Source: BS750m-G57 sp964607575
GTDB lineage: Bacteria; Planctomycetota; Phycisphaerae; SM23-33
Assembly: GCA_964607575.1 (NCBI GenBank)
Contig: CAZSLS010000010.1
Span: 1-64,000, forward strand
DNA length: 64,000 nt
Reading direction: 5' to 3'
Position 1 is the first letter of the stretch. Each line of letters begins with the position of its first letter. Positions 16,957-26,157 of the stretch are shown here, one piece after another. Both the position numbers and the translations under genes were made by a program. The notes below the pieces were generated by a model. The model did no database searches and had not been told where the DNA came from. It was given only the letters and a program-made list of their open reading frames with translations.

Positions 16957-18540
16957 TCACTTGTCGTCGTACTTGGCGATGAGGGAGTCGATCAGGTCCC
17001 AGTAAGCTCTTTCCGCCCGCTCCATGCAACCGTTGGTGTAGTCGGTCAGGAACTCTGCGGCATCAGAGGGAGAGCGTTTGTGCATTTCCAGCGATTTGGC
17101 CTCGACAGCCGACTGCCCCGCGAAAAACTTCGCCTCGAGGGGATCGCGAACCGCCTTTAAGTCTCTGATCATGCTCTGGTAGCGGCGATTGACCATGTTG
17201 TCGATTTGGGCGAACGCCCATCGCGCCGACTTGCGGGTGAAGTTGCGGCGATCGTAGGTTCGCCACGATGTTGGGAAACTACGGACACCGGCGTAGACGG
17301 GCACGAAGCAGCTTGTATGTGGATTGTCGAAGAAAAACCACGCCACCCCGCCGATCGGATCGGGAAGGGACGCGCGCGATTGCGACACGAATCCGTGCGA
17401 ACAGTCGCGGACGGCGATACCGCGATGGAACTTGGTCTTGAGCAGCCGCTCCATGTCGTCGGAAGGAAACGGAGTCGCCAGGCGACTCCCGCGCCAGGCG
17501 GGGTTGGCCTCGGGGTCCAGGGGCGTGCCCTTGAACGTAGATCGCATCAGGGCGATTACATCCTGCACTTTCACTTTCTTCTCCGGCTTGATGGAAAACG
17601 GGTAGTCGGTGATTTTCGTGGCGGGGGTCCACTTGCCCGACGGAGCGAAGGTCTTGTGGAACATGTACAGGCGATTACGAACGAAAGCCGCCTTCAACGA
17701 CCAACTGCCCTTGCGCGGCGTGTAAGCTTCCTGCCAGATAAAAGGCCTCCCGCTCTTTGGATCGTACAATCCGTTGTCGATCGCCGTCTGTTTGTAATTA
17801 CCGCAGGCCATGAAGAAATCGTCCTTGGTCAGATCGATCTCCCGGATCCTGCTCAGGTTTGCCATGCAGAAGACATGGTCGTCCGGGACGCGTCTCGCCG
17901 CCCACACCGCCCCGGGCTTTCCGCTCTTGGGGTCCCAATCGCGTCCGACGCTGAATATCTCGAACACCCAGCATTCCCGGGTATCGGCGATCGATAACGA
18001 TTCGCCCTGGCTCAGGTAGGAACCGAGAAAGCCGTATTTCTCGGCCAGGGCGCCCATGAGTTTTATCGCTTCGCGCGCCGTCTTCGTCCTTTGCAGAGCG
18101 AAAACCTGGAGCTGCTCGATTGTCAGTATGGCTTTCTTGCCCGGGATGGTTATCAGTTTGCTCTGCTGGGCGAGGGTGCTCTCGCCCATCGCCAACTGGT
18201 GTTCGTTCATAAACGGGTATCCCACGTGGAAGTAGGTATACGTCTTTCGGGCCTGGGGGACCTGGCCGATCTTTACCGGCGCCGCGGTACTCTGGCCGGT
18301 GATATTCCAGAAAACATCCGCCATTGCGCCTTGTGGAAAGGCCTGCCCCGGGATGGCGGTGATGTTGGAGTCGAACATTCCGTCGGCCGTTTGGGAAGTA
18401 ATTGCAGAACCGTCCGCACTGGCCTTGGGCCCGACGACGATCACGGTACAGGCGCCGGCGAGGAAACGCTCGGTCAGTACGAGAGCGCAAATGGCGATTG
18501 TGATCTTTACTGCTGCTGTGGTGTTGCTTCGATTCTTCAC
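16957..18540 (-). CDS. Secreted C69-family dipeptidase
   Basis: 527 residues. The start is GTG at 18538-18540, overlapping the stop of the upstream gene by 4 bp (GTGA), so translation is probably coupled. A signal peptide ends in FLAGA, and C31 would become the new N-terminal residue. C31-TVIVVG...ASADGSAITSQTADG is the N-terminal-nucleophile signature of peptidase family C69 (PepD-like). Other family traits are AILTIEQLQVFALQRTKTAREA and YFHVGYPFMNEHQLAMGEST. It probably cleaves dipeptides or peptide-linked compounds outside the inner membrane. No lipobox fits (Ala at -3). Confidence 0.88.
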   Translation of the reverse strand: MKNRSNTTAAVKITIAICALVLTERFLAGACTVIVVGPKASADGSAITSQTADGMFDSNITAIPGQAFPQGAMADVFWNITGQSTAAPVKIGQVPQARKTYTYFHVGYPFMNEHQLAMGESTLAQQSKLITIPGKKAILTIEQLQVFALQRTKTAREAIKLMGALAEKYGFLGSYLSQGESLSIADTRECWVFEIFSVGRDWDPKSGKPGAVWAARRVPDDHVFCMANLSRIREIDLTKDDFFMACGNYKQTAIDNGLYDPKSGRPFIWQEAYTPRKGSWSLKAAFVRNRLYMFHKTFAPSGKWTPATKITDYPFSIKPEKKVKVQDVIALMRSTFKGTPLDPEANPAWRGSRLATPFPSDDMERLLKTKFHRGIAVRDCSHGFVSQSRASLPDPIGGVAWFFFDNPHTSCFVPVYAGVRSFPTSWRTYDRRNFTRKSARWAFAQIDNMVNRRYQSMIRDLKAVRDPLEAKFFAGQSAVEAKSLEMHKRSPSDAAEFLTDYTNGCMERAERAYWDLIDSLIAKYDDK

Positions 18541-20156
18541 GGTTTCCTCGGGGTGAACGTGTGCTGGTCGATTGGTTTGCCATCGAGATCGAAGACTTTC
18601 ATCACGAGCGAGTTTTTCTTGACCTCGAAGATACAGTAATGCCCGTCGCGGGTGGCGATTTTGCAGTGGGGAAGGTCCTGGACGTTCTTGACCTGGCGAG
18701 TCTGCCTACCGAGCCCACCGGACCTTCCGACGATGATGGTGGGCACGCGCTTGCCCGGCGCCGGTTCGATGCGGGCATAGATCGCAAAAAGGCCCCCGAT
18801 CGTGGCGGTGACCTTGTGCTTTACCAGCAGGGGGTCGATGTGCTTTTCCGTGTGGGCGACGCCAAGTCGTGACGATCGTCTCGCTTTCCCGCATCCGGAC
18901 AGGTGGTGGTTCAGGACGATCACGTAGTCCTCTTTCGCCTCTTTCAGAATCCCGTCAAGCCATGCGGCGGCGGCGGGCGGGTCCTTTGCCTGGGATTGTG
19001 AGAACGCTTCGATGGCCACGAATCGCACCTTGCCGATAACGGTGGTCCAGTGGCCGAAGTCCTTGTCGTCGGGCGGGAAGTAGAATGTCCGGCTGAATGA
19101 GATCGGCGAGAGCATCTCCCTGACGCTGCACACGGGATACAACGGGATGTGCGACAGCGCCGTCCGCCCCTGGGAAAGGAAATCGCGCGTCCACATCCAA
19201 TCCCAGGCCCGGCAGTTCTGGAAGTTGCCCGTGTGGATGTAGATCTGGGGTTTCTCTCGCGCCACCACCTTGAACCACTTCTGAAGCGTTGGAGCTTTGT
19301 AGACCCACGTGCCTCCGGCCACCATGAACCGGAAACCTTCGCCGAATACTGGTACGGCGACGTCGTACGGGCCGTACTCTTTCGCGGCCCGACCGGCCTT
19401 GACGGTGAGCCGGTAGCGAAAACGCTTTGTCCCCGTCGGCAGGGGGATACGGGCCTTCAGGACGCGCGATCGGGGGAACTCGACCAATGTGGTATCGCCT
19501 GGCGGGTCGAGCGGCTCGGTCGTGACGCTGAAGGTGCTCGGGATGACTGCTCTTGCGGCGAATGCGAAGTGGTCCGGACCGACCGGGCCCAGCACCGGGT
19601 GGCGGTCCAGCATCGCCAAGTCCGCCGATATGGTCTCCAACCGCAGCGACGCGGGCAGGGGGTCCTTGGTGTAGCTGAACCAGAAGATCCCCGAAACCGT
19701 GAGCGTATTGGCGCCCTTTTTCAGGAGGGCGGGGTCAATCGTAAGGTAGCGGTAGAGCGTGTAGGGCAGGTGCCCCGACGTGGTGGTCTTACCGTTGATT
19801 GCGAGTTTTGCCTCGGTCAGAACCGGGCGGCTACCGACGTTGTAGCGGTCGACCGAGCGGGCGGTTGTCAGCGTAATGGCCCCCTGGTCGCCGTGCGTGA
19901 TGAGTTTGAGGGCGCCTACTTTCGCCGGATCGTCGATGGTGAACGTGGCGCGGGCGGTGACTGCGTCTTTCGGTAACGGAGTGCGCGTGGGGGAGACCAT
20001 GGGCGCCTTGTCCGAAAACGTCTTCCCGCCGTCTTTGCTGTATGTCCATTTCGCGGGCAGCGGCGTGCCCTTGGCGCCGCCCGGCGCCGGGTCCGCCGCG
20101 GACGTCCGGGCAACAATAGCGATCAGAACAATCAAGGCCAGAGAAACTCTTCGCAT
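18537..20156 (-). CDS. Secreted metallophosphoesterase-fold protein with lost metal ligands
   Basis: 539 residues with a Sec signal (residues 1-20, ending TSA). The first half is beta-rich (Fn3-like and purple-acid-phosphatase N-domain-like). The second half follows the metallophosphoesterase plan, but the ligand motifs are changed. GDxG reads HTGNFQNC, the GNHE region reads PVCSVREM, VLNHHLSGCGKARRSS keeps one HH near the GHxxP site, and the GHxHxYER site reads TIGGLFAIYAR, followed by VGRSGGLGRQT as in purple acid phosphatases. It is therefore probably catalytically inactive or binds metal differently. It is the first gene of a two-gene unit with the C69 peptidase. Fold assignment is by motif order only. 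Confidence 0.65.
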   Translation of the reverse strand: MRRVSLALIVLIAIVARTSAADPAPGGAKGTPLPAKWTYSKDGGKTFSDKAPMVSPTRTPLPKDAVTARATFTIDDPAKVGALKLITHGDQGAITLTTARSVDRYNVGSRPVLTEAKLAINGKTTTSGHLPYTLYRYLTIDPALLKKGANTLTVSGIFWFSYTKDPLPASLRLETISADLAMLDRHPVLGPVGPDHFAFAARAVIPSTFSVTTEPLDPPGDTTLVEFPRSRVLKARIPLPTGTKRFRYRLTVKAGRAAKEYGPYDVAVPVFGEGFRFMVAGGTWVYKAPTLQKWFKVVAREKPQIYIHTGNFQNCRAWDWMWTRDFLSQGRTALSHIPLYPVCSVREMLSPISFSRTFYFPPDDKDFGHWTTVIGKVRFVAIEAFSQSQAKDPPAAAAWLDGILKEAKEDYVIVLNHHLSGCGKARRSSRLGVAHTEKHIDPLLVKHKVTATIGGLFAIYARIEPAPGKRVPTIIVGRSGGLGRQTRQVKNVQDLPHCKIATRDGHYCIFEVKKNSLVMKVFDLDGKPIDQHTFTPRKP

Positions 20157-20285
20157 ATTAGAAGTCCTTTATCGGGAGGGAGGCACTCCTGCACGTATGC
20201 TACGGCCCGGCGCCTTTCGGTTCAAGCTTTGCAGGAGTTCAGCGCGGACCTATACTGAATAGACACGACAAACAGGAGAATACAC

Positions 20286-23200
20286 GTGGCGAGATCTATG
20301 TTGAGATTTTCTGTTGCGATGATTATGTGTCTTGTGTTGGCGGCGAGCCCGGCGATGGCGTCGGACTGGCCTACGTTTCGCAAAGATATCCGGCGTTCGG
20401 GCATTACCGACGAGCAACTCGCCCTGCCCCTGACGCATATCTGGACCTTCCAGGCGCCTTTCCCCCCCAAGCCGGCGTATGGGCATGGCTATCCGAAATC
20501 GACGAACTGGGAGGGCGGCGTCGAGAAGCGCCGGATCGATTTCGACCGGGCCGACAGCGTCGTAGTCGCCGGCGGGAAAGTCTACTTCGGTTCGGTCGGT
20601 GACGGTAAGGTCTACTGCGTTGATCCCGCCTCGGGCAAGGTGCTCTGGACGTTCATGACCGGCGGTCCGGTGCGCCTCGCGCCGACGGTGGCGAACGGAC
20701 GCGTATACGCCGGGAGCGATGACGGGAATGTCTATTGCCTGGAGGCCGGCTCCGGAACGCTTGTCTGGAAGTTCCGCGCCGCGCCCGAAGACCACCGCGT
20801 GATCGGAAACGGATACCTGATCTCGCTCTGGCCGGTTCGAACGGGCGTGCTTGTCGAAAAGGGGATCGCCTACTTCGGCGCCGGTATCTTCGCGACCGAG
20901 GGCGTGTTCCTGTATGCCGTGGACGCCAAGACCGGGCGCCTGATCTGGAAGAACGACCGGGAAGGGGAGCGGCGGATGGCCCAGATCTGCCCGCAGGGAT
21001 ATCTGCTCGCCACGGCGGGGCGTCTCGTCGTGCCGATGGCGCGCCTGGCGCCGGGGATATACGACAAGAAGACCGGCGAGTTCCTCTTCCGCCTCTCCGT
21101 TTACTACGGGGGCGGTACTTTTGCCACGCTGCGTGACGATCTGCTCTACACGGGCTGGGAGGGGACGCACTGCTTTCCCATATCCGGGCAGGTCCTGCCG
21201 AACAATCATGGCACGAGCAGGTCACTCGGTTCGTTCCCCGGCGGGCAGCTCGTCGTGACGGGCGACACTCTGTATAGCTGTGGTCTGCCCAAGGGCGCGG
21301 CTACCAGCGGCGCCGTAAGTGCCCGCAAGTGGGCGCCCGGGCCCGGAGCCACGGAGAAAGACAAGCGACTGGGCAAGAAGGACCTCAAGGGCAAAACCGG
21401 TGCGGAGTGGTCCAACGAGTTCAAGAAAGCCGAGTCCATCATCCTTGCCGGCGATACGATCTTCGCCGGTGGCGCCGGCGAAGTGCGGGCCATCGGCGCC
21501 AAGACCGGTAAAACCCTCTGGACCGGTAAGGTCAGCGGTACCGCGTTGAGCCTGACCGTCTCGGGCGGGCGACTCTACGTGTCGACCGACAAGGGGAGAA
21601 TAGTCTGCTTTGCGGGCAAGGGCGCCGCCGCGGTAGCTGCCAGTGCCAGGAAAGCCAAGATCGACGTATCGCCGCAGGCCAAACGCGCCGCCGATACGAT
21701 CCTCAAGTTTGCGCCCGAGACGAAGAAGGGTTTCGCCCTGGTCTACGGGGTGGAAACGGGCGAGTTGGCGCTGGAACTGGCCCGGCGCACTGAGTTGAAG
21801 ATCTGCGCGGTATCCCCCGACGCGAAAAAAGTTGCAGCCGCCCGCAAACTGCTGGACGCGGCAGGCGTCTATGGCGGCCGTGTTGTCGTTCAGCAGTGGC
21901 CCCTGGAGAAGATCCCCTACACGAAGTACTTCGCCAATCTTGTCGTGTCGGAGACGGCGCTTCTGACGGGCAAACCGGTCGGATCGGCGAAAGAAGTCCT
22001 GCGGATGACAACTCCAGTTCGCGGGAGAGTCGCGATCGGGGCAAAGGACGCCGCCGGGCTCAAGAAATGGCTGGCGGGTACGCCCATGGCATCGGCGGAA
22101 CTTGTCAAAAAGGACGGGTTCTGGGCGTTTTATGCGCGTCCGGCGCTGAAGGGAGCAAAGCCCTGGACCCACCAATATGGAGTGCCCGGCGCGACGGGCT
22201 CCAGTGAAGATGAGCTTGTGCGCGCGCCCTTCCGCGTGCAGTGGTTCGGCGATCCCGGTCCGGAGCATCTCGTGGACCGCCATTACTGGGCGGCGGCACC
22301 GCTGGCATGGGGAGGGCGCCTGTTTGTCTGCTCCTACAAGAACGTTACGGCGTACGACGCCTACAACGGGGCCGCGTTGTGGACCTATCCGCTCGATAAT
22401 GCAACCCGCGCGCACATCGCCGACGTGCCGAGCAACGTGGCGGTCGGGCCTGACGGTTACTTTGTGGCCGTCGACGACACCTGCTACCGCCTCGACCCGG
22501 CGACGGGCAATTTGCTCAACAAGTTCAAGGTTCCTGTCGCTCCCGACGGTAAGAAACGCATGTGGGGATACGTCGGGTACGCAGGCGGCGTGCTGATCGC
22601 CTCGCGGACTCTTGGATATCTCCCGATGAACAAGTGGCGCAAGTCCCGCGGCGAGGCCGTCGGGTGGTGGTTGTGCAGCGACCTGTTGTTCGCCTTCGAC
22701 GCCAAGAGCGGGAAGCTGCTCTGGAAGCACGGGGCACAGTGGTTCCGCCACAATAACATTGTGCTGGGCGGCGGGGCTGTCTTCCTGTCGCAACCGGGCG
22801 GGACGCCGGAGCTGCACAAGGCGGCCCTGGCGGAGACCAAACCGTTTATCGACAAGTTCCCGGAAGAATCCCTGAAGGTGGTGAGAAAACTCTACAGCCC
22901 GGCGAAAACGAAAAAGAAGGGCCAGGGAGGCCCGTACGTTGAGATCGTTTCATCGCTCGACCTGAAGACGGGCAAGCCAAACTGGCAGCGCGTCACGGAC
23001 TGGACTGTCTGCGGCGGGGGGCGCGGTACGCTGATCTACAAGAACGGGATACTCCTGCAGTTGTCGGACGTCGGCGGTGACAAGTCCTACTACGGGATGC
23101 AGGCGGGACGCTGGACCGGGCGATCGGTGGCGGCGCGGACAGCGAAGACGGGCGATCTGGTCTGGCTGAAACCGCTGAACTACGCCGCGAGGGCAATCGT

Positions 23201-24116
23201 TATCGGCGAGACGATCTACGCCGAACCGTGGGTCTACGATCTGGCGACCGGCGATCCGAAGATGGCAAATCACCCGATCACCGGTGCGAAAGTGAAGCGG
23301 AAATGGTACCGCCCTCACAAGGGGTGCGGACCGTACAATGCATCGGCGCACACGATCTTCTTCCGTTCGGGCAGTATCGGATATCACGATCTGGTCCGCA
23401 ACGAAGGGACTGCGTGTTTTGACAGCAATCGGCCGAACTGCTGGATGAACTTCATTGCGGCGGAGGGTCTGGCCTTGTGGCCTACTGGCGACGCGGGCTG
23501 CCGCTGTGCCTTTGCTCACCAGTGCAGCGTTGCCCTCGTCCACGCAGAAGAGTCCCGGGTCTACGCCGACTTCACGTCCCCGGGTACGCTGACGCCAGTG
23601 AAGCGGATGGCGGTGAATCTAGGCGCACCCGGCGACCGGCGCGACACCGGCGGGCAGCTCTGGTTTGCCTACCCGCGACGGGAACACTTCCTGGGTATGG
23701 CCCTGCCGATCGAGGCCGAGTTCTACGAAGGAGGGAAGTTCGACCGGCGAGATTCGACATGGAACACCGTTACCGGCACGAAAACACCGTGGGTCTATGC
23801 CTCGCGCGCCGACGGCCTGAAGAGTCTGACCGTCCCTCTGCGAAAGGACTCCGATGGGCCCGGGAAGTACACCGTGAAGCTCGCCTTTACCGCACCCCCC
23901 GGCGAGAAGCCAGCCCGGCGCGTGTTCGACGTGAAACTACAGGGCAAGGTCGTCCGGAAAGGATTGGACGTAGCTGCCGGCGGTGCGGGCAAGGCGATGC
24001 TCTTGCAGTTCGATGGTATTAATGTGAAGGACTCCCTGCTGATCGAACTGGTCTCCTCCAAGCCGAAACCGGGCGCCTGGCCGGTCCTGTGCGGCGTGGT
24101 CGTTCACCTGCCATAG
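20286..24116 (+). CDS. Secreted PQQ-propeller protein with embedded methyltransferase-like fold (paralogue 2)
   Basis: 1276 residues. The GTG at 20286 is preferred because AGGAG lies 8 bp upstream; the ATG at 20298 is too far from it. A signal peptide ends near AMA, followed by SDWPTFRKDIRRSG, the same mature N-terminus type as the 3793-8403 protein. Propeller blades include VYCVDPASGKVLWTF, VYCLEAGSGTLVWKF and LFAFDAKSGKLLWKH. A Rossmann-like insert lies at about 467-625 (FALVYGVETGELALELARR, ICAVSPDAKKVAAARKLLD, YFANLVVSETALL). The C-terminus is a malectin-like domain (KLAFTAPPGEKPARRVFDVK). The stalk extension of the larger paralogue is missing. It leads a plus-strand series with two GH127 genes (45 bp to the next), which points to polysaccharide use. 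Confidence 0.88.
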   Translation: MARSMLRFSVAMIMCLVLAASPAMASDWPTFRKDIRRSGITDEQLALPLTHIWTFQAPFPPKPAYGHGYPKSTNWEGGVEKRRIDFDRADSVVVAGGKVYFGSVGDGKVYCVDPASGKVLWTFMTGGPVRLAPTVANGRVYAGSDDGNVYCLEAGSGTLVWKFRAAPEDHRVIGNGYLISLWPVRTGVLVEKGIAYFGAGIFATEGVFLYAVDAKTGRLIWKNDREGERRMAQICPQGYLLATAGRLVVPMARLAPGIYDKKTGEFLFRLSVYYGGGTFATLRDDLLYTGWEGTHCFPISGQVLPNNHGTSRSLGSFPGGQLVVTGDTLYSCGLPKGAATSGAVSARKWAPGPGATEKDKRLGKKDLKGKTGAEWSNEFKKAESIILAGDTIFAGGAGEVRAIGAKTGKTLWTGKVSGTALSLTVSGGRLYVSTDKGRIVCFAGKGAAAVAASARKAKIDVSPQAKRAADTILKFAPETKKGFALVYGVETGELALELARRTELKICAVSPDAKKVAAARKLLDAAGVYGGRVVVQQWPLEKIPYTKYFANLVVSETALLTGKPVGSAKEVLRMTTPVRGRVAIGAKDAAGLKKWLAGTPMASAELVKKDGFWAFYARPALKGAKPWTHQYGVPGATGSSEDELVRAPFRVQWFGDPGPEHLVDRHYWAAAPLAWGGRLFVCSYKNVTAYDAYNGAALWTYPLDNATRAHIADVPSNVAVGPDGYFVAVDDTCYRLDPATGNLLNKFKVPVAPDGKKRMWGYVGYAGGVLIASRTLGYLPMNKWRKSRGEAVGWWLCSDLLFAFDAKSGKLLWKHGAQWFRHNNIVLGGGAVFLSQPGGTPELHKAALAETKPFIDKFPEESLKVVRKLYSPAKTKKKGQGGPYVEIVSSLDLKTGKPNWQRVTDWTVCGGGRGTLIYKNGILLQLSDVGGDKSYYGMQAGRWTGRSVAARTAKTGDLVWLKPLNYAARAIVIGETIYAEPWVYDLATGDPKMANHPITGAKVKRKWYRPHKGCGPYNASAHTIFFRSGSIGYHDLVRNEGTACFDSNRPNCWMNFIAAEGLALWPTGDAGCRCAFAHQCSVALVHAEESRVYADFTSPGTLTPVKRMAVNLGAPGDRRDTGGQLWFAYPRREHFLGMALPIEAEFYEGGKFDRRDSTWNTVTGTKTPWVYASRADGLKSLTVPLRKDSDGPGKYTVKLAFTAPPGEKPARRVFDVKLQGKVVRKGLDVAAGGAGKAMLLQFDGINVKDSLLIELVSSKPKPGAWPVLCGVVVHLP

Positions 24117-24161
24117 TGATGTTTCGTGAGTCAGCTTATGCGGACATGAAGGAAAAATGAC

Positions 24162-26042
24162 ATGAGCACAGCAGTTAAGCTATTACTCGTCTCGACCGTC
24201 GTATTGCTCGTCGCCCGCGATGCAGCCCGGGCGGCGCCCCCTGTTGCGATGCTGCCGGTGGAAGTCCAGGACGTCCGGGTTACGGGCGCCTTCTGGGGCA
24301 AGCGGATGAAGGTTATGCGTGAAAACACGATCCCCCATTCGTGGAATCACGTCAAAAGCGCCATCATGGAGATGAAGCTCGTGGCGAACCCCGATGGCCC
24401 CAAGCCTCCTCCGGAGCACCGCGGACGCGTTAAATGGCGGGAGGCCAACATACACAAAGTGATCGAGACCTGCGCGTACTCGATGGCGCAGCAGAAGGAC
24501 CCCAAGCTCGACGCGAAGGTCGACGAGATCATTGCCGTAATCAAGGGCGCCCAGCAGCCCAGCGGGTTCGTACACGCCTGGTCGACCAACCGCAAACGCC
24601 CGCAGTGGGGCTCTCTCGGCAGCGAGCACAACGGATACGTGCAGGGGCATCTTTACGAGGCCGCGGTCGCACACTATCGCGCCACGGGCAAGAAGAACTT
24701 CCTGGATATCGCTGTGAAGTCCGCCGACCATGCCTGGAGCCATTTCATCGATAAAAAAAACAAAGGCGTTCCCGGGCACGCCGAGATCGAACTTGCCCTG
24801 GTCGAGCTGTACCGCGCAACGAAGAATAAAAAATACGTCGAACTGGCCAGGGCATTTATCGAACGTCGCGGCAAGCCGAAGGGAAACGCATATCACCAGG
24901 AACACCTCCCAATACGCGAGCAGAACTCCATCGAGGGGCATGCCGTCCGCGCCGTGTTCTTCGCCACTGGCGTTGCAGACGTGGCGCTGGTCACCGGCGA
25001 CAAGGACCTGCGCGCCGCGGCCAATCGCCTCTGGACCAGCGCCGCCAAGCGCAAGCTGTACGTTACCGGTTGCGCCGGTGCTACAGGCAGGGGCGAGGCT
25101 TTCGGGCCCGATTACGTTCTCCCTAACGATGGCTACGCCGAATCGTGCGCCGGTTGCGGGATGGCGAATTTCGCCCATCGTATGCTTCAACTCGAAGCCG
25201 ACGCCGACATGGCCGACGAACTGGAGCGCGTGCTCTACAATGTGGCGCTGCACTGCATCGCCCTGGACGGAAAGTCGTCCTATTACCGCAATCCCCTCAG
25301 CGACAAGGACCACGTGCGCGATAACAACTGGTGCTGCTGCCCGCCGGTTATCTCGCGAACGATCATGCACGTCGGCCGCTACGCCTACGGGCGCACCGAC
25401 AAGGACATCTACGTCAACCTCTACGTCGGCGGTGAGGCGTCGATTCAGTTAAAGGACAACCGCGTGGCGTTGAAGGTTGACACCGAATACCCGTGGAAGG
25501 GCGGCGTGAAGATAACAGTTAACCCGTCAAAGGCGGCGGAGTTTACCGTGCGCCTGCGGATGCCTGGATGGTCGGCGGGCACAAAGCTGTCGGTGTGCGG
25601 CAAGTCGCTGGACAAGCCCGCCGTGGAGAAGGGATACGCCGTGATCCGCCGGTCCTGGAAGGCGGGCGACTCGATCGAACTGAACTTCCAGATGCCCGTC
25701 ATGCGGATCGAGGCGCATCCGAAAGTCGAGGCGGCCAAAGGGAAAGTGGCGATCCAACGCGGGCCGATCGTGTATGGCCTCGAGGGGCTCGACAACAACG
25801 CAACGCCGCTGGTGACCCTTCCGAAGGATCCGAAATTCACGGTGAAGTTTGACGCCAAGCTGTTGGACGGTGTGATGGTGATCAGCGGAAAGACCGCCGA
25901 AGGCAAAGCATTCACGGCGATCCCGTTTTACACGCTGGCTAACCGCCAGAAGTCCAACCAGGAAGTCTGGCTGCCGCAGGAGGGCAAGACCGAAAACCCG
26001 CGGGGCTGGGAAGGGCGATTGTACAGACAGTGGCGGCCTTAG
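24162..26042 (+). CDS. Secreted GH127-family glycosidase (beta-L-arabinofuranosidase type)
   Basis: 626 residues with a signal peptide (VKLLLVSTVVLLVARDAARA in part). The family (formerly DUF1680) is a zinc-dependent retaining glycosidase with a Cys nucleophile. The cluster is seen as E327-S-C329 in GYAESCAGCGM and C391-C393 in NNWCCCPPVISR. Other family traits are an HEIELALVELYR-like (HAEIELALVELYRATK) segment in the alpha-barrel and the C-terminal beta domains with QRGPIVYGLEGLD. Probable substrate: terminal beta-L-arabinofuranosides or similar sugars on plant or algal glycans. It is followed 115 bp downstream by a second, distinct GH127 gene. Confidence 0.92.
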   Translation: MSTAVKLLLVSTVVLLVARDAARAAPPVAMLPVEVQDVRVTGAFWGKRMKVMRENTIPHSWNHVKSAIMEMKLVANPDGPKPPPEHRGRVKWREANIHKVIETCAYSMAQQKDPKLDAKVDEIIAVIKGAQQPSGFVHAWSTNRKRPQWGSLGSEHNGYVQGHLYEAAVAHYRATGKKNFLDIAVKSADHAWSHFIDKKNKGVPGHAEIELALVELYRATKNKKYVELARAFIERRGKPKGNAYHQEHLPIREQNSIEGHAVRAVFFATGVADVALVTGDKDLRAAANRLWTSAAKRKLYVTGCAGATGRGEAFGPDYVLPNDGYAESCAGCGMANFAHRMLQLEADADMADELERVLYNVALHCIALDGKSSYYRNPLSDKDHVRDNNWCCCPPVISRTIMHVGRYAYGRTDKDIYVNLYVGGEASIQLKDNRVALKVDTEYPWKGGVKITVNPSKAAEFTVRLRMPGWSAGTKLSVCGKSLDKPAVEKGYAVIRRSWKAGDSIELNFQMPVMRIEAHPKVEAAKGKVAIQRGPIVYGLEGLDNNATPLVTLPKDPKFTVKFDAKLLDGVMVISGKTAEGKAFTAIPFYTLANRQKSNQEVWLPQEGKTENPRGWEGRLYRQWRP

Positions 26043-26157
26043 GGGCCAGTCGTTGTCGTTCGTAAGTTCCGTGTGTATTGACGTCTGCGTTTCGGCGGGG
26101 TATCTTGACGATATGGATCGTGAACAGAAACCACCATCTCGATATTGGAGCCACGCC

